Part shown: piece after piece, positions 16,791 through 26,750 of the stretch
Layout of the letters: every line of letters begins with the position of its first letter
How positions within the stretch are numbered: the first letter of the stretch is position 1
Assembly: GCA_001314845.1 (NCBI GenBank)
Contig: LJZQ01000033.1
Location: forward strand, 1-37,758
Source: Marinobacter excellens HL-55
GTDB taxonomy: Bacteria; Pseudomonadota; Gammaproteobacteria; Pseudomonadales; Oleiphilaceae
Length of the DNA stretch: 37,758 nucleotides
Direction of reading: 5' to 3'
Notes under the pieces: generated by a model
The model's input: only the letters and a program-made list of their open reading frames with translations
The model's database searches: none
Told to the model about the DNA's origin: nothing
Translations under genes and position numbers: made by a program

Positions 16791-18167
16791 TCAGGTCAGC
16801 CCGCCACGGGTGAGCTTGAGCGGGTCCATCAGTTTTTCCAGGCGTTGGCGGCTCAGGCCACTGCGTTCTTCAGCCACCTCAATCACCGGGCGACCGGTAC
16901 GGTAGGCTTCTTTGGCAATATCCGCCGCCAGGGTGTAGCCAATCTCCGGATTCAACGCCGTCACCAGTACCGGGTTACGCCCAACACCGGCATTCAGATT
17001 TTCCGCATTCACGGTAAAGCCTTTCATCGCTTTGTCCGCAAGAATGGAGGAAGCCCCGGTTAACAACCGGATCATGTCCAGCAGATTGCCGCCCACCAGC
17101 GGCAGCATCACATTGAGCTGGAAGTTGCCGGACTGGCCGGCAATGGCCACCGCATTGTCCAGCCCCATCACCTGCGCACCCACCATGGCAACCGATTCCG
17201 GGATAACCGGGTTCACCTTGCCCGGCATAATGCTGCTGCCTGGCTGCAATGCCGGCAGGCTGATCTCTGCCAGCCCGTGAATCGGCCCGCTGTTCATCCA
17301 GCGCAGATCATTGGCGATTTTGGTGAGCACCACCGCCACGCCCCGCAGCTGGGCCGACAGCGCCACAGGGGCATCCACGGCACTTTGGCCGACAAATTTG
17401 TGCTCCATAGAACGGAATGGGTAGCCTGTATTACTGCGCAGGAACTTGATAAACTGACCAGAAAATTCAGACGCTGCATTAACCCCCGTCCCTACTGCAG
17501 TGCCGCCCTGGGGCACATCCGCCAGTTCATCCATCACCTGCTCAAGGCGTTTCTCGGCCACGGCCAGTTGCTCACGCCAGGTTCGTAATTCCTGGCCAAG
17601 GGTCACCGGCATGGCGTCCATCAGGTGGGTACGGCCGGTTTTAACCTGGGTGCTCAGTTCGGCTTCCCGCTCGTAAATCACGCCGCGAAGGTGTGACAAA
17701 GCCGGCAACAGCTGTTCTTTCACCGCCAGCAACGAGCTGACATGAATAGCGGTTGGGATCACATCGTTGGAGCTCTGGCTCATATTGACATGGTCATTCG
17801 GGTGCACATCGACGCCCTGAGCCCCGGCGATGGCCGCGATCACCTCGTTCACATTCATGTTGGTGCTGGTGCCAGAGCCGGTCTGGTACCGATCCACGGG
17901 AAACTGGTCCGAATGCTCACCCTGGATCAGCCGGTCACAGGCATCGGTAATGGCGTCCCGCAGGCCGGCTTCCAACAATCCCAGAGACGCATTGGCCTGG
18001 GCTGAAGCCCGCTTGATCTGCGCCACGGCTACGATGAACTCTGCCGGCATCGGCTGGCCACTGACCGGAAAGTTGTCAATGGCCCTCTGGGTTTGCGCGC
18101 CCCACAGGGCGTTCGCGGGCACCTTCACCTCACCCAGGCTGTCCTTTTCCGTTCTGAACTCGCTCAT
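16791..18167 (-). CDS. fumC: Class II fumarate hydratase
   Basis: Interconverts fumarate and malate in the TCA cycle; the iron-independent, heat-stable type of fumarase. From ATG 18167 (AAGGAGG 7 bases upstream) it has 458 residues, the normal length. Signatures include GSGTSTNMNVNEV, SSNDVIPTA, TGRTHLMDA and the superfamily signature GSSIMPGKVNP. The stretch MNSGPIHGLAEISLPALQ differs from the MASGP-R-GIGEI of enterobacterial FumC. Aspartase and other fumarase/aspartase-family enzymes share these motifs, so a related lyase is a minor alternative. The frame is open upstream to 18242, but only ATG 18167 has a ribosome binding site. Confidence 0.9.
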   Translation of the reverse strand: MSEFRTEKDSLGEVKVPANALWGAQTQRAIDNFPVSGQPMPAEFIVAVAQIKRASAQANASLGLLEAGLRDAITDACDRLIQGEHSDQFPVDRYQTGSGTSTNMNVNEVIAAIAGAQGVDVHPNDHVNMSQSSNDVIPTAIHVSSLLAVKEQLLPALSHLRGVIYEREAELSTQVKTGRTHLMDAMPVTLGQELRTWREQLAVAEKRLEQVMDELADVPQGGTAVGTGVNAASEFSGQFIKFLRSNTGYPFRSMEHKFVGQSAVDAPVALSAQLRGVAVVLTKIANDLRWMNSGPIHGLAEISLPALQPGSSIMPGKVNPVIPESVAMVGAQVMGLDNAVAIAGQSGNFQLNVMLPLVGGNLLDMIRLLTGASSILADKAMKGFTVNAENLNAGVGRNPVLVTALNPEIGYTLAADIAKEAYRTGRPVIEVAEERSGLSRQRLEKLMDPLKLTRGGLT

Positions 18168-18199
18168 TGCGCCCTCCTTTTTGCTTGCCAGGCGGGACA

Positions 18200-18439
18200 C
18201 TAGGCCCCTCGTTCCTGCGATCTTAGCCTGACATGGTCGCAAATGCCGGTCACTTGCTCAAAGTTGAGAATCAGTGTGTGTACGGTGTTGGTATAGGTAT
18301 CGTGCAGGTGAAACTTGTAACGGCGCTGTTTCTCCCCTTGCAGGAAGGCATCGTACTCCCGCACAAGCTCCCGCACGGCGCCACCGGCCAGGCAAACCGT
18401 CACTTCGTGATTGGTGAGCGCATGTTCTGTTTGACTCAT
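18200..18439 (-). CDS. Small conserved-looking protein of unknown function
   Basis: 79 residues from ATG 18439, which has GGGAG 7 bases upstream. The sequence is charged and soluble (VRELVREYDAFLQGEKQRRYKFHLHDTYTNT), with no signal or membrane segment and no motif I recognise. It lies 32 bases before fumC on the same strand and may be first in a fumC-carS-like transcript. The good ribosome binding site and gap-filling position support a real gene. Confidence 0.6.
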   Translation of the reverse strand: MSQTEHALTNHEVTVCLAGGAVRELVREYDAFLQGEKQRRYKFHLHDTYTNTVHTLILNFEQVTGICDHVRLRSQERGA

Positions 18440-18503
18440 GACTTTCTCCCGAAACAAGGAATGGTTCAGGATTAAGTGTAGTCGGAAAGCAGGAGAACGA
18501 GAG

Positions 18504-20252
18504 TCAGTTCAGTGGTGGGGCGAGACTCGCCAGCAATGCCCGCAATCGATTGGGCTTTACCGGTTTATTGAGCATTGGCAGGTACTGTGCGCGCATCAGC
18601 GTGCGGATATCATCACTTCGGTCAGCCGTGATAATAGCCGCTGGCACGTCCCGCCCCAGGGCGCGGCGAACCGCGTATACGGCCTCACAACCTGTTGCGT
18701 TATCATCCAGATGATAGTCTGCAAGGATCACATCAGGTTGCAGACCGGCTGTCAGCATAGCCAGCGCTGATGCCTCGCCATCAGCAGGGAACACGGCGCA
18801 ACCCCAACGTTCCAGCACCGCGGCCATACTCTCCAGTACCGCCGGTTCGTTGTCGATTACCAACACAGCCAATCCATCGAAGTCTCCCGAGACACTGCCA
18901 GTGGCCGTAGATTGGTGCGGCAATATGTCGGGAATCCGATGCTCGAGCGGGATGGACACTTCAAATCTCGACCCCCTGCCGGGCCGGGAGGCAACCCGGA
19001 TGCCGTAACCGAGCACCCGTACCATTCGCTCCACAATCGCAAGCCCCAGCCCTACACCCTGTCGACCGCCAGTGCCCTGGGGAAGAAGCTGATGGAACTC
19101 GGTGAAGATATCCCGCAACTTGTGAGCCTCAATACCCACTCCGGTATCCCAGATTTCAATGCTCAGCCGATCACGGCGTTGTCGCACAGACAGCATGACT
19201 CCGCCTTCTCGGGTGTAACGGAATGCATTGCTTAGCAGATTACGGACGATGCGCGCCAACATTCTGGGGTCTGTTCTGACCGATACTGGCCGGACTCTGA
19301 GCCGGAACTGCAGCCCTTCACTGGCAGCAACCGCCTCGAATTCCTCGCCCAACCCCCTGAGCATGGCTTCCAGGTTCAGATAGGTCAGATCCGGCTTCAT
19401 TGCCTGCTGGTCAAGCTTGGAGATATCCAGCAAATCCGCAAGCAGGTCCTCTGCACCTTCCAGAGCCCGATGTACCTGGTGAACCATGCGGTTCTCCGCC
19501 TCAGGTAACTGGCTGTCCTGCAATGCAGAAATCATCAGGCGGGCAGCATTCAGGGGTTGCAGCAGGTCATGGCTGGCGGCAGCCATGTACTTGTCTTTAC
19601 TGCGATTGGCTTCTTTGGCCGCGTTCACGGCCACCTTCAGCTCCTGCTCGACCTTCTCCCGTTCTTCGATCTGGTAACGCAGATCCACATTGGCGTTCTG
19701 GAGTGCTTCGGTGCGTTCTTCCACCCGCTTTTCCAGCTCCGCATTGAGCTGCTCCAGTTTCTGCCGCGCCTGCACCCGCTCGGTAATGTCGGCAACAAAC
19801 GTCTCCACTACCTCTGGCCCAAGGTCGGGTCTGCGCAACATGGTCAGCGCCACATGTACCGGCTTCTGGTCAGCCCGCCGGAGCCGGGTTTCTCTGGCGC
19901 TCAGGCTGCCATAGTCCAGCAATTCCTGTCGTATCTGATCGAACTCCGCAGCGCTGCAAAACAGTTGCTCGCGCAAGCGAATCACTTTGGTCTGCAACTG
20001 CTGCGGATTGTCATAACCACAGATGCGGGCCATTGCCGGGTTGCAGGCCAGAAAACCACCCCGGAGATTGGCCTGAAAAATGCCATGCAGGGCGTTTTCA
20101 AACAGCCATTTATAGCGGTTACGCTCCTGCTCCAGTTCCTCAAGGCGATCCTGAAGAGCGGGGTAGTAGTTCTTTCTCACCGACTGGCTGCTCAGGCCGA
20201 GCAAATCCCCGATGTTATAACCAGCGCCTGCAGGATCAGAGGGCTTCTTCAT
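18504..20252 (-). CDS. ercS: PAS-containing hybrid sensor histidine kinase (ErcS-like)
   Basis: A 582-residue cytoplasmic hybrid kinase without membrane segments. Order: an N-terminal segment, a PAS domain (about 45-165, LFENALHGIFQANLRGG), a coiled coil (about 168-215), HisKA with the phospho-His in AAASHDLLQPLNAARL (about 235), HATPase_c (NLLSNAFRYT, DTGVGI, GVGLGL), and a C-terminal receiver (VLVIDNEP, phospho-Asp in ILADYHLDD, Lys in LNKPVKP). In P. aeruginosa a kinase of this type follows pqqH-ercA and belongs to the hierarchy controlling ethanol oxidation; the same gene order supports that role here. ATG 20252 is used (AGGTGG upstream), so it overlaps ercA by 17 bases. NahK-type kinases are the nearest alternative name. 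Confidence 0.83.
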   Translation of the reverse strand: MKKPSDPAGAGYNIGDLLGLSSQSVRKNYYPALQDRLEELEQERNRYKWLFENALHGIFQANLRGGFLACNPAMARICGYDNPQQLQTKVIRLREQLFCSAAEFDQIRQELLDYGSLSARETRLRRADQKPVHVALTMLRRPDLGPEVVETFVADITERVQARQKLEQLNAELEKRVEERTEALQNANVDLRYQIEEREKVEQELKVAVNAAKEANRSKDKYMAAASHDLLQPLNAARLMISALQDSQLPEAENRMVHQVHRALEGAEDLLADLLDISKLDQQAMKPDLTYLNLEAMLRGLGEEFEAVAASEGLQFRLRVRPVSVRTDPRMLARIVRNLLSNAFRYTREGGVMLSVRQRRDRLSIEIWDTGVGIEAHKLRDIFTEFHQLLPQGTGGRQGVGLGLAIVERMVRVLGYGIRVASRPGRGSRFEVSIPLEHRIPDILPHQSTATGSVSGDFDGLAVLVIDNEPAVLESMAAVLERWGCAVFPADGEASALAMLTAGLQPDVILADYHLDDNATGCEAVYAVRRALGRDVPAAIITADRSDDIRTLMRAQYLPMLNKPVKPNRLRALLASLAPPLN

Positions 20253-21399
20253 AGACCACCTGAACATCCCGAAGCGACGACTTCCTTGGGTTGGTCAGTA
20301 TGCAGGGATCCTTTAATGCATAGCCGGATAGGTAGGGGATATCCGATGTGGTGACGCCGAGCTCCTTGAGCCGCGCCTCGAGACCCACTGTCTTCTTGAG
20401 TTCAACTATCCGGATCATCAGTCGTTTTTTCACCTGAGCTCCAGTCATGCCACGGGTATCAATATTCATGGCTTCGGCAACACGACGGAATCGATCCTCC
20501 GCGGATGGAAAATTGTAGGCCACCACATGCTCCAGCAGGAGCGCATTACAGAGCCCATGGGGCAAATCCAGAAAGCCACCCAGGCTATGGGACATGGCGT
20601 GTACCGCTCCCAGAATGGCATTGGAAAACGCGAGCCCCGCCTGCATGGAAGCCAGCATGATCCGCTCACGCAGTACGGGGTTTGACGGGTTGGCCACCAG
20701 TGCTTCCAAGTTGCCGTTGATCAGCCGAATCGCCTCCAGTGCATGGGTATCGGTCAGCGGGCCGCTACCGGTGGAGACAAATGCCTCAATGGCATGCACC
20801 AGAGCATCCACTCCGGTACAGGCGGTGAGGTAGGCGTCCATGGTTTCGGTCACTTCCGGGTCGATCAGCGAGACATCCGGCACCACCGCTTTACTGATGA
20901 TGGAAAACTTGAAGCGCCGGTTCGGGTCGGAAATGATGGCAAATTGGGAAACATCTGCGGAGGTGCCAGCGGTGGTGGGAATCAGGATCAACGGTGGAGA
21001 GGGGTTACGGATGGTATCCACGCCCTCGAACTCCAGAATATTCCGGCCATGACTGGCGACAATGCCGATACCCTTGGCACAGTCCATGGGACTTCCCCCG
21101 CCAATGGCGACAATGACATCGCATTCGCTGGCCCGGTAAAGCTCGGCGCCAGTCATGACCTCATCGACTTTGGGGTTAGGCGAAACGGCAGTAAAGGTGG
21201 TACAGCGCAACCCCGCCTCCACCAAAAGGGTTTCAATTTCCGCAACCCAGCCAGCCGCGACAACTCCGGGGTCAGACACCAGAAACACATGGCGTGCACC
21301 AAAATTACTGGCAAAGTTGGCCACTGACCGGCGAGAACCGGCACCAAACACAATCTCGGGAGAAACAAACTTGCGCAGCGCGGAAATATCGTAGCTCAT
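20236..21399 (-). CDS. ercA: Iron-containing alcohol dehydrogenase (ErcA-like)
   Basis: A 387-residue group III alcohol dehydrogenase. The nucleotide-binding GGGSPMDCAKG is near residue 96. The metal ligands are visible as Asp in CTGVDALVHAIEAF together with its His, and two further His residues in HAMSHSLGG and LPHGLCNALLLEH. In P. aeruginosa ErcA (next to pqqH and ercS) is needed for induction of ethanol oxidation, probably as part of signalling rather than bulk catabolism. The same neighbourhood here supports the name. ATG 21399 was chosen over a TTG five codons earlier; neither has a strong ribosome binding site. Confidence 0.88.
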   Translation of the reverse strand: MSYDISALRKFVSPEIVFGAGSRRSVANFASNFGARHVFLVSDPGVVAAGWVAEIETLLVEAGLRCTTFTAVSPNPKVDEVMTGAELYRASECDVIVAIGGGSPMDCAKGIGIVASHGRNILEFEGVDTIRNPSPPLILIPTTAGTSADVSQFAIISDPNRRFKFSIISKAVVPDVSLIDPEVTETMDAYLTACTGVDALVHAIEAFVSTGSGPLTDTHALEAIRLINGNLEALVANPSNPVLRERIMLASMQAGLAFSNAILGAVHAMSHSLGGFLDLPHGLCNALLLEHVVAYNFPSAEDRFRRVAEAMNIDTRGMTGAQVKKRLMIRIVELKKTVGLEARLKELGVTTSDIPYLSGYALKDPCILTNPRKSSLRDVQVVYEEAL

Positions 21400-21466
21400 G
21401 ACGCTCAGAGACAACCGTTTGTTGTTATAGGAATGGTTGAGAGTTTAACTCAGTTTGTGCGCTGGT

Positions 21467-23341
21467 TCATTGTCCTTTTGGCGAAGGCACAGGCTGCCCG
21501 GGGCCAAGATTCTGATAAAACCGATGCAGGGACTCCAGCATGTGGGCCTGGTTCTCTGCCTGCCGGAATCCATGGCCTTCGTTCTCATACCAATGCAGCT
21601 CCACCGGCTGACCATGGGACTGAAGCACCGAGACCATCAACCGGGTCTGTTCCGGAACCACCACCTCATCCTTTCCACCCTGGAAAAAGATCACCGGGCA
21701 ATGAATGCGCTCTGCCTGTTTTGCGGGTGTGCGCTCTTGCCACCGGCCGGGATGCGCTTGCGGATCCCCCAGCAGCCAATCCAGGTAGCCTGACTCAAAC
21801 CGATGAGTTGCCGCACGGAGGCGCATGGGTTCTGTGACACCGAACAAACTGCCAACCGCCGTAAAACGGTCAGTTTGAACGGCCGCCATCAGCGCTGTAT
21901 AGCCACCGGAGCTCCGGCCCTGGATAAACACCCTGGTAGCACTGACCAGCCCGTTCGTAGCCAGATAGTCTGCACATCGTTCCATGTCTTTCACGTCTGC
22001 CACACCCCACTGGCAGGCCAGCTGAAGACGAAAGTCGCGGCCAGCACCGGTGCTGCCGGTGTAGTTCACTTCAGCAACCGCGAATCCACGCTGGCACCAG
22101 AATTGAACCTGGGGGTTATATACCGCGTAAGCGGCAGACGTTGGCCCGCCATGGGCAACCATAATCACCGGCGGGGCTTCGCAAGGCGACCCTGTAGGAA
22201 GGTAAATAAAGCCCTGAACCGGCAGAGCCCCAGACTCGTCACCCGGAACCATGAAAGAGGCCGGCACCACCGGTTCAAAGGATGAGAGTGCTGGAGACTG
22301 GCCGCCAGCCATCACGGTCACAGAACCGGAATCTGCACATACCCTCAAAACACTGTCATGTCGGTCAGCAGCCCGCCCTACGCACACCAAGCCATTCGCC
22401 AGCGGGTTCAGATCCCGAAAATCCGTCCAGGACTCAGCCACCCTTCGGCGTTGGTTGTCCTGCGACAGCCATAGTTCACCGATGCCGTTACGGTATTGAA
22501 CCCGTGCCCAGCCACCATCGCGCAACGGGCAGCCGTGCCGCTCCCCCAGTTGCCAGGGTGCGTTGGCATGATCATAAGCGGCCACCGTGTCTTCAGACCA
22601 AAGATCTCGGCCGTTATGACGTGCTACCTGCCATGGTTGCCACCAGCCTCGGTGGTCTGAGATTACCCACAGGTTCTCACACTCAAACTGGGGCTGCTGA
22701 ACCGATCCGGGCTCCGGGGGTTCCTGCTCTATCACCTCAGTAATCGTGCCCTCACTGTTCACAGCGGCCACCCATAGGGTTGACCGCAACCAGGGCATAT
22801 CGGGCAATTGCCAACTGCACCAGGCCAGGCGCGTGCCACGCTGGCTGACCGCCGGCGCACCATAGAAGTCCAACCCCTGGTGCAATACCTGAACCCGGCC
22901 GGCGGCGTCCAATGCCACCAGAGCCTGGCCGCCCCCCTGCTCTCTGACCGCCAAGACCCGGTCATGTTGCGGATCAGCCACCAGGCCACCCCAGACACTG
23001 TTGCCCTCCCGCACCAGAAGCGATCGTTCGCCGGTCGTTCGGTCAAGCTGCCAAATCTGCTGATCAGCCGCCACCCAAACAATACGCCCCGGCAACACTG
23101 CGTAGGCGCCACCGCCATAACCATTAAGACGGCTCTGAATACTGCCCGGCCCTGTGTCGACCCGGCTGACACCCAAACAATCCGCTTGCCAGAGGCCAAC
23201 GGCGCCAGTCTCGGGCTGCGTAGCCAGCCAGAAAACCTCAGCGCCGCAAACCCTCAGCTGCGCATACTGCGAGAAACCAGCACAGGCTTCGAAAGCGGAG
23301 ATCGGCTCAACCACGGTAGAGCAGCTTGGAGTTCCGGGCAT
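21467..23341 (-). CDS. pqqH: S9 prolyl-oligopeptidase-family protein (PqqH)
   Basis: A 624-residue peptidase-like protein: an N-terminal beta-propeller-like region (about 1-370), then an alpha/beta-hydrolase domain. The catalytic triad is visible as Ser in [12 protein letters not shown], Asp in [13 protein letters not shown] and His in [10 protein letters not shown]. There is no signal peptide. In Pseudomonas the gene after pqqE in this position is called pqqH; its function is unproven, with processing of the PqqA peptide a reasonable guess. Its start overlaps the end of pqqE by 35 bases, which implies translational coupling. A 67-base gap with a GAGTTTAACTC palindrome separates it from ercA. 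Confidence 0.87.
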   Translation of the reverse strand: MPGTPSCSTVVEPISAFEACAGFSQYAQLRVCGAEVFWLATQPETGAVGLWQADCLGVSRVDTGPGSIQSRLNGYGGGAYAVLPGRIVWVAADQQIWQLDRTTGERSLLVREGNSVWGGLVADPQHDRVLAVREQGGGQALVALDAAGRVQVLHQGLDFYGAPAVSQRGTRLAWCSWQLPDMPWLRSTLWVAAVNSEGTITEVIEQEPPEPGSVQQPQFECENLWVISDHRGWWQPWQVARHNGRDLWSEDTVAAYDHANAPWQLGERHGCPLRDGGWARVQYRNGIGELWLSQDNQRRRVAESWTDFRDLNPLANGLVCVGRAADRHDSVLRVCADSGSVTVMAGGQSPALSSFEPVVPASFMVPGDESGALPVQGFIYLPTGSPCEAPPVIMVAHGGPTSAAYAVYNPQVQFWCQRGFAVAEVNYTGSTGAGRDFRLQLACQWGVADVKDMERCADYLATNGLVSATRVFIQGRSSGGYTALMAAVQTDRFTAVGSLFGVTEPMRLRAATHRFESGYLDWLLGDPQAHPGRWQERTPAKQAERIHCPVIFFQGGKDEVVVPEQTRLMVSVLQSHGQPVELHWYENEGHGFRQAENQAHMLESLHRFYQNLGPGQPVPSPKGQ

Positions 23342-24440
23342 TGCGGTAAATCAGGTCGTCCAGACCCGCCGTGGCGTGATCGGCAGCCGTGCGGGCGGCC
23401 AGGATACGATCATGATGGGGCGACTTGGAGCAGACCGGGTCGGCGTTATCAGCATTACCGGTCAGCAAATAGGCCTGGCACCGGCAGCCGCCAAAATCCT
23501 TGTCTTTTTCATCGCAGGATCGACAGGGTTCTGGCATCCAGCTGTCGCCCCGGTAGTGATTGAAGCCAGGGCTGTGATACCAGATGTCGTTCAGGGACTG
23601 GCTTTGCACATTGGGAAAATCGATCGGTAACAGGCGGGCACTGTGGCAAGGCAAGGCGGTGCCGTCCGGCGCCACGGTCAGGAACAGGTTGCCCCAACCA
23701 TTCATGCAGGCCTTCGGGCGCTCCTCGTAGTAATCCGGAGTCACGAAGATCACTTTCATGGGACGACCACGGTTACGGAGATCGTCCCGGTAGCCATTCA
23801 CCTCCTGTTCTGCCTGAACCAGTTGGGCTTTGGAGGGCATCAACCCTTCCCGATTTTTGAACGCCCAGCCATAGTACTGGCAGGTGGCCAACTCCACGTA
23901 ATCCGCATCCAGGTTTTCGCACAGGGCCAGTATGTCGTTCATCTGGTGGATGTTGTGGCGGTGGATGACGAAGTTGAGCACCATCGGGTAGCCCGCTGCC
24001 TTGACCGCCCTGGCCATAGCCAGTTTCTGCTCGAAGGCTTTGCGAGAGCCGGCCACGGCATTGTTCAGTTCCGGGTCTGAGGCCTGAAAGCTGACCTGAA
24101 TATGGTCCAGCCCCGCCTCGGCAAATGCCTGAACTTTCCCTTCGGTCAGGCCAAGGCCCGACGTGATCAAATTGGTGTAATAGCCCAGCTCCCGGGCTCC
24201 GGCGATCAGTTCCGGCAGGTCCTGGCGCACCAGCGGTTCGCCGCCCGAGAATCCCAACTGGGCGGCCCCCATAGCCCGCCCCTGGCGCAACACATCCAGC
24301 CACTGCTCGGTGTTAAGTTCGTGCTCCTGGCTGGCGTAATCCAGCGGGTTGGAACAATAGGGGCATTGCAGTGGGCAGCGGTAGGTCAGCTCCGCCAGTA
24401 ACCAAAGGGGTGGCCCAACCTGTCCTGCGGGTGCCGTCAT
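23307..24440 (-). CDS. pqqE: PqqA peptide cyclase, radical SAM
   Basis: Radical SAM enzyme that forms the carbon-carbon link between Glu and Tyr of PqqA, the first committed step of PQQ synthesis. It has 377 residues. The SAM-cluster motif CPLQCPYC (CxxxCxxC) begins near residue 18, with FSGGEP at about 63-68. The C-terminal SPASM region carries the auxiliary-cluster cysteines: [14 protein letters not shown], then [16 protein letters not shown] and PVCSK. It starts with a 4-base overlap with pqqD, whose product presents PqqA to it. Confidence 0.97.
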   Translation of the reverse strand: MTAPAGQVGPPLWLLAELTYRCPLQCPYCSNPLDYASQEHELNTEQWLDVLRQGRAMGAAQLGFSGGEPLVRQDLPELIAGARELGYYTNLITSGLGLTEGKVQAFAEAGLDHIQVSFQASDPELNNAVAGSRKAFEQKLAMARAVKAAGYPMVLNFVIHRHNIHQMNDILALCENLDADYVELATCQYYGWAFKNREGLMPSKAQLVQAEQEVNGYRDDLRNRGRPMKVIFVTPDYYEERPKACMNGWGNLFLTVAPDGTALPCHSARLLPIDFPNVQSQSLNDIWYHSPGFNHYRGDSWMPEPCRSCDEKDKDFGGCRCQAYLLTGNADNADPVCSKSPHHDRILAARTAADHATAGLDDLIYRNARNSKLLYRG

Positions 24441-24706
24441 GACAGTTCAATCCACTGATGCTGCACGGCTTCTGCCAGGAATGCCTCCACATCGGCAGCC
24501 AGGGGGCCTGCATCCGGGAACTGCTGCTCCAGGGTGCGAATAATCTCGTGCACCGGGCGAACCCCGTCCACTTCGGCCAGGATGGCACCGGCGCTGCCAT
24601 TGAGCTTGACCATACCTTCCGGATACAACAGCACATGGCTTTGCTGAACCGGTTCCCACTGGAACCGGAAACCACGGCGGAGTTTAGGTGTTTTCTCCAG
24701 GGTCAT
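24437..24706 (-). CDS. pqqD: PQQ biosynthesis peptide chaperone PqqD
   Basis: Small RiPP-recognition protein that binds the PqqA precursor and delivers it to PqqE. From ATG 24706 it has 89 residues, normal for PqqD. Family stretches: [24 protein letters not shown], and the helical C terminus with [17 protein letters not shown] 24706 has AAGGAG 7 bases upstream; the frame is open 36 codons further but without family similarity. It is 11 bases from pqqC and overlaps pqqE by 4. Confidence 0.96.
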   Translation of the reverse strand: MTLEKTPKLRRGFRFQWEPVQQSHVLLYPEGMVKLNGSAGAILAEVDGVRPVHEIIRTLEQQFPDAGPLAADVEAFLAEAVQHQWIELS

Positions 24707-24717
24707 GGTAACGCTCC

Positions 24718-25473
24718 TTACAGGCCCCGATGCCAAACCGGCTGATCGGTGACCGTATGGTACGGCGGTGTCTGGTGAACGTAAGCCATGGTCAGGGCAT
24801 CCAGCAACGACCACAGAATGTCCAGTTTGAACTGCAGAATCTCGAACGCCCGCTGCTGTTGGGCCTCCGTGGTGAAATGGTCCAGGGTAATGGCCAGGCC
24901 ATGCTCCACATCCCGTCGCGCCTCCGATAAACGCTTACGGAAATATCGGTAGCCATTTTCCTCAATCCACGGGTAATGCTGCGGCCAGCTATCCAGCCGG
25001 GATTGATGGATTTCCGGCGCAAAAAGCTCGGTCAGTGACGAGCAGGCGGCCTCTTGCCAGGTTGCCCGGCGAGCGAAGTTGAAATAGGCATCCACTGCAA
25101 AACGCACACCTGGGAGAACGTGGCGCTCGTCGATCACTTCTTGCCGGCTCAGGCCCACGGCTTCGGCGAGCGTCAGCCAGGCCTCGATGCCACCCACATC
25201 TCCCTCATGACCATCGTGGTCCAGAATGCGCTGCAGCCACAGGCGGCGCACCGAGGCATCCGGGCAGTTCGACATGATGGCGGCGTCTTTCTGGGGAATC
25301 CGCACCTGGTAGTAGTAGCGGTTGGCCACCCACCCTCTAATCTGCTCCGGCGTGCACTGACCGCTGTACATGGCTCGATGATAGGGGTGGTGAATATGGT
25401 AATAGGCGCCTTTCTCTCTGAGGGCCTGTTCGAAGTCCTGCCGGTTCATGGCGGTGTTGGCTTTAGCGTTCAT
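24718..25473 (-). CDS. pqqC: Pyrroloquinoline-quinone synthase PqqC
   Basis: Catalyses the final ring closure and eight-electron oxidation that forms PQQ, without a metal cofactor. At 251 residues it is of standard length, with the TENA/PqqC helical fold. Characteristic stretches include [15 protein letters not shown] near the start, [22 protein letters not shown] (in parts) and LDHDGHEGD with the active-site His. It overlaps pqqB by 4 bases. Confidence 0.97.
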   Translation of the reverse strand: MNAKANTAMNRQDFEQALREKGAYYHIHHPYHRAMYSGQCTPEQIRGWVANRYYYQVRIPQKDAAIMSNCPDASVRRLWLQRILDHDGHEGDVGGIEAWLTLAEAVGLSRQEVIDERHVLPGVRFAVDAYFNFARRATWQEAACSSLTELFAPEIHQSRLDSWPQHYPWIEENGYRYFRKRLSEARRDVEHGLAITLDHFTTEAQQQRAFEILQFKLDILWSLLDALTMAYVHQTPPYHTVTDQPVWHRGL

Positions 25474-26399
25474 GGCTGCCCCGTCAGTTCAAAATGCATT
25501 CCATCCCGGGCTACTTCAATGCCGTGTGCGCTCAGCTCTGCCCGCTCCGGTGAGTCTTCGTCCAGAATCGGATTGGTGTTGTTGATGTGAATCAGCACTT
25601 TGCGAGTAGCCGGCATGCTGTCCAGCAGTTCAATCATCCCGCCCGGCCCTGACTGAGCCAGATGCCCCATGGCCTGGCCGGTTTTGGTGCCGACTTCCTG
25701 ACGGATCATCTCGTCGTCGTGCCAGACGGTGCCGTCGACCAGAAGCACGTCCGCCTGCTGCATCCAGCTGCGGATACGGGCATCAGGTTGCCCCAGGCCG
25801 GGCGCATAAAGCACGGTTTGCCCGGTGCGAGTGTCGCGAATAAAGAGACCGATATTGTCACCCGGATGAGGGTTATCTCGGCGCGGGGAGTACGGCGGCG
25901 CATTGCTGAGTAACGGAAGGGCAGTAAACTCCAACGCCGGAGCGCAAGGCAGACTGAACGGCTGCAACTCATCCGCCGGAATCTCGCGCCAGTTCAACCC
26001 ACCGTTCCAGTGTCTTAGCATGGTGAATAATGGGAAACCGGAACTCAGGTCGTCGTGCACCTGGCGGGTACACCACACATCCATCGGAAGCCCTTCGCGC
26101 AGGGACAGCAGGCCAGTGGTGTGGTCCACCTGACTGTCCATCAGCACCACCGCAGCGATACCCGTATCCCGAAGTGAGCGGGCCGGCTGCATGGCCGGGA
26201 AAGCCGCAAGTTGCGCGCGGATATCCGGTGAGGCATTGAACAGAATCCAACGTTCGCCATCCTCGGAGATAGCAATCGACGATTGGGTGCGGGCATGAGC
26301 ATTTAGCGTTCCAGCACGAAAGCCGGCGCAATTCCGACAGTTGCAGTTCCATTGGGGAAAACCGCCGCCAGCGGCAGAACCCAGAATATGCAGGTGCAT
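25470..26399 (-). CDS. pqqB: PQQ biosynthesis protein PqqB
   Basis: Metallo-beta-lactamase-fold protein of the PQQ pathway, proposed to hydroxylate the excised Glu-Tyr unit. It has 309 residues. The zinc-site cysteines CNCRNC are near residues 18-23; the PqqB form of the MBL motif reads [14 protein letters not shown]; a late stretch [12 protein letters not shown] is typical. Two starts are possible, at 26405 and 26399. I chose 26399 because GGGAG is 8 bases before it but only 2 from the other. It is 52 bases from pqqA. Confidence 0.95.
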   Translation of the reverse strand: MHLHILGSAAGGGFPQWNCNCRNCAGFRAGTLNAHARTQSSIAISEDGERWILFNASPDIRAQLAAFPAMQPARSLRDTGIAAVVLMDSQVDHTTGLLSLREGLPMDVWCTRQVHDDLSSGFPLFTMLRHWNGGLNWREIPADELQPFSLPCAPALEFTALPLLSNAPPYSPRRDNPHPGDNIGLFIRDTRTGQTVLYAPGLGQPDARIRSWMQQADVLLVDGTVWHDDEMIRQEVGTKTGQAMGHLAQSGPGGMIELLDSMPATRKVLIHINNTNPILDEDSPERAELSAHGIEVARDGMHFELTGQP

Positions 26400-26422
26400 C
26401 AGCATCTCTCCCGAGTGGGAAC

Positions 26423-26442
26423 GACCAGCCAGAGGGCTGGCC
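26423..26442 (-). other. Hairpin between pqqA and pqqB
   Basis: On the minus strand GGCCAGCC, loop CTCT, GGCTGGTC form an 8-bp stem with one G-U pair. The overlapping palindrome CTGGCCGGCCAG (26437-26448) offers an alternative fold. There is no U-tract. Hairpins here are commonly thought to let pqqA accumulate to higher levels than the rest of the operon. Confidence 0.55.
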
Positions 26443-26451
26443 GGCCAGGGC

Positions 26452-26523
26452 TCACCGGTTGGCGAAGTACATGGTCACTTCAAAACCGATCCGCAGGTCT
26501 TCATAAGCTGGCTTGGTCCACAT
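26452..26523 (-). CDS. pqqA: PqqA, precursor peptide of PQQ
   Basis: 23 residues: [20 protein letters not shown] then ANR. Glu15 and Tyr19 in E-V-T-M-Y are the residues that PqqE crosslinks and that become PQQ, with the invariant three-residue spacing. The start is fixed by GAGGTGA 6 bases upstream of ATG 26523. It is the first gene of the pqqABCDE-pqqH-ercA-ercS run, reading away from the NosR-like gene. It is too short for ordinary ORF calling. Confidence 0.97.
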   Translation of the reverse strand: MWTKPAYEDLRIGFEVTMYFANR

Positions 26524-26750
26524 GATGCTCACCTCTTGTCGTGATTGTTAGTGCGTTGCATGGTGGTGCGACCGGGCTTTTGCCAGATGCACTCACTCAT
26601 CGTAATCACAGACGCGGGCACCCCATATGGTACTTTGGAACTGTTTTCCGCCGGCTGAAAGTAGCAGTGGATTGCCCCCGAGGTTGAATTGAGCCTGCTC
26701 TCCAGCGCCCTAGCATGGGAGAAGGACAATAATAACTTCAGGAGACCACC

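Noticed and set aside
26529..26729. 66-codon minus-strand frame upstream of pqqA
   Set aside because: No ribosome binding site or similarity; it covers the pqqA/NosR-like promoter region.
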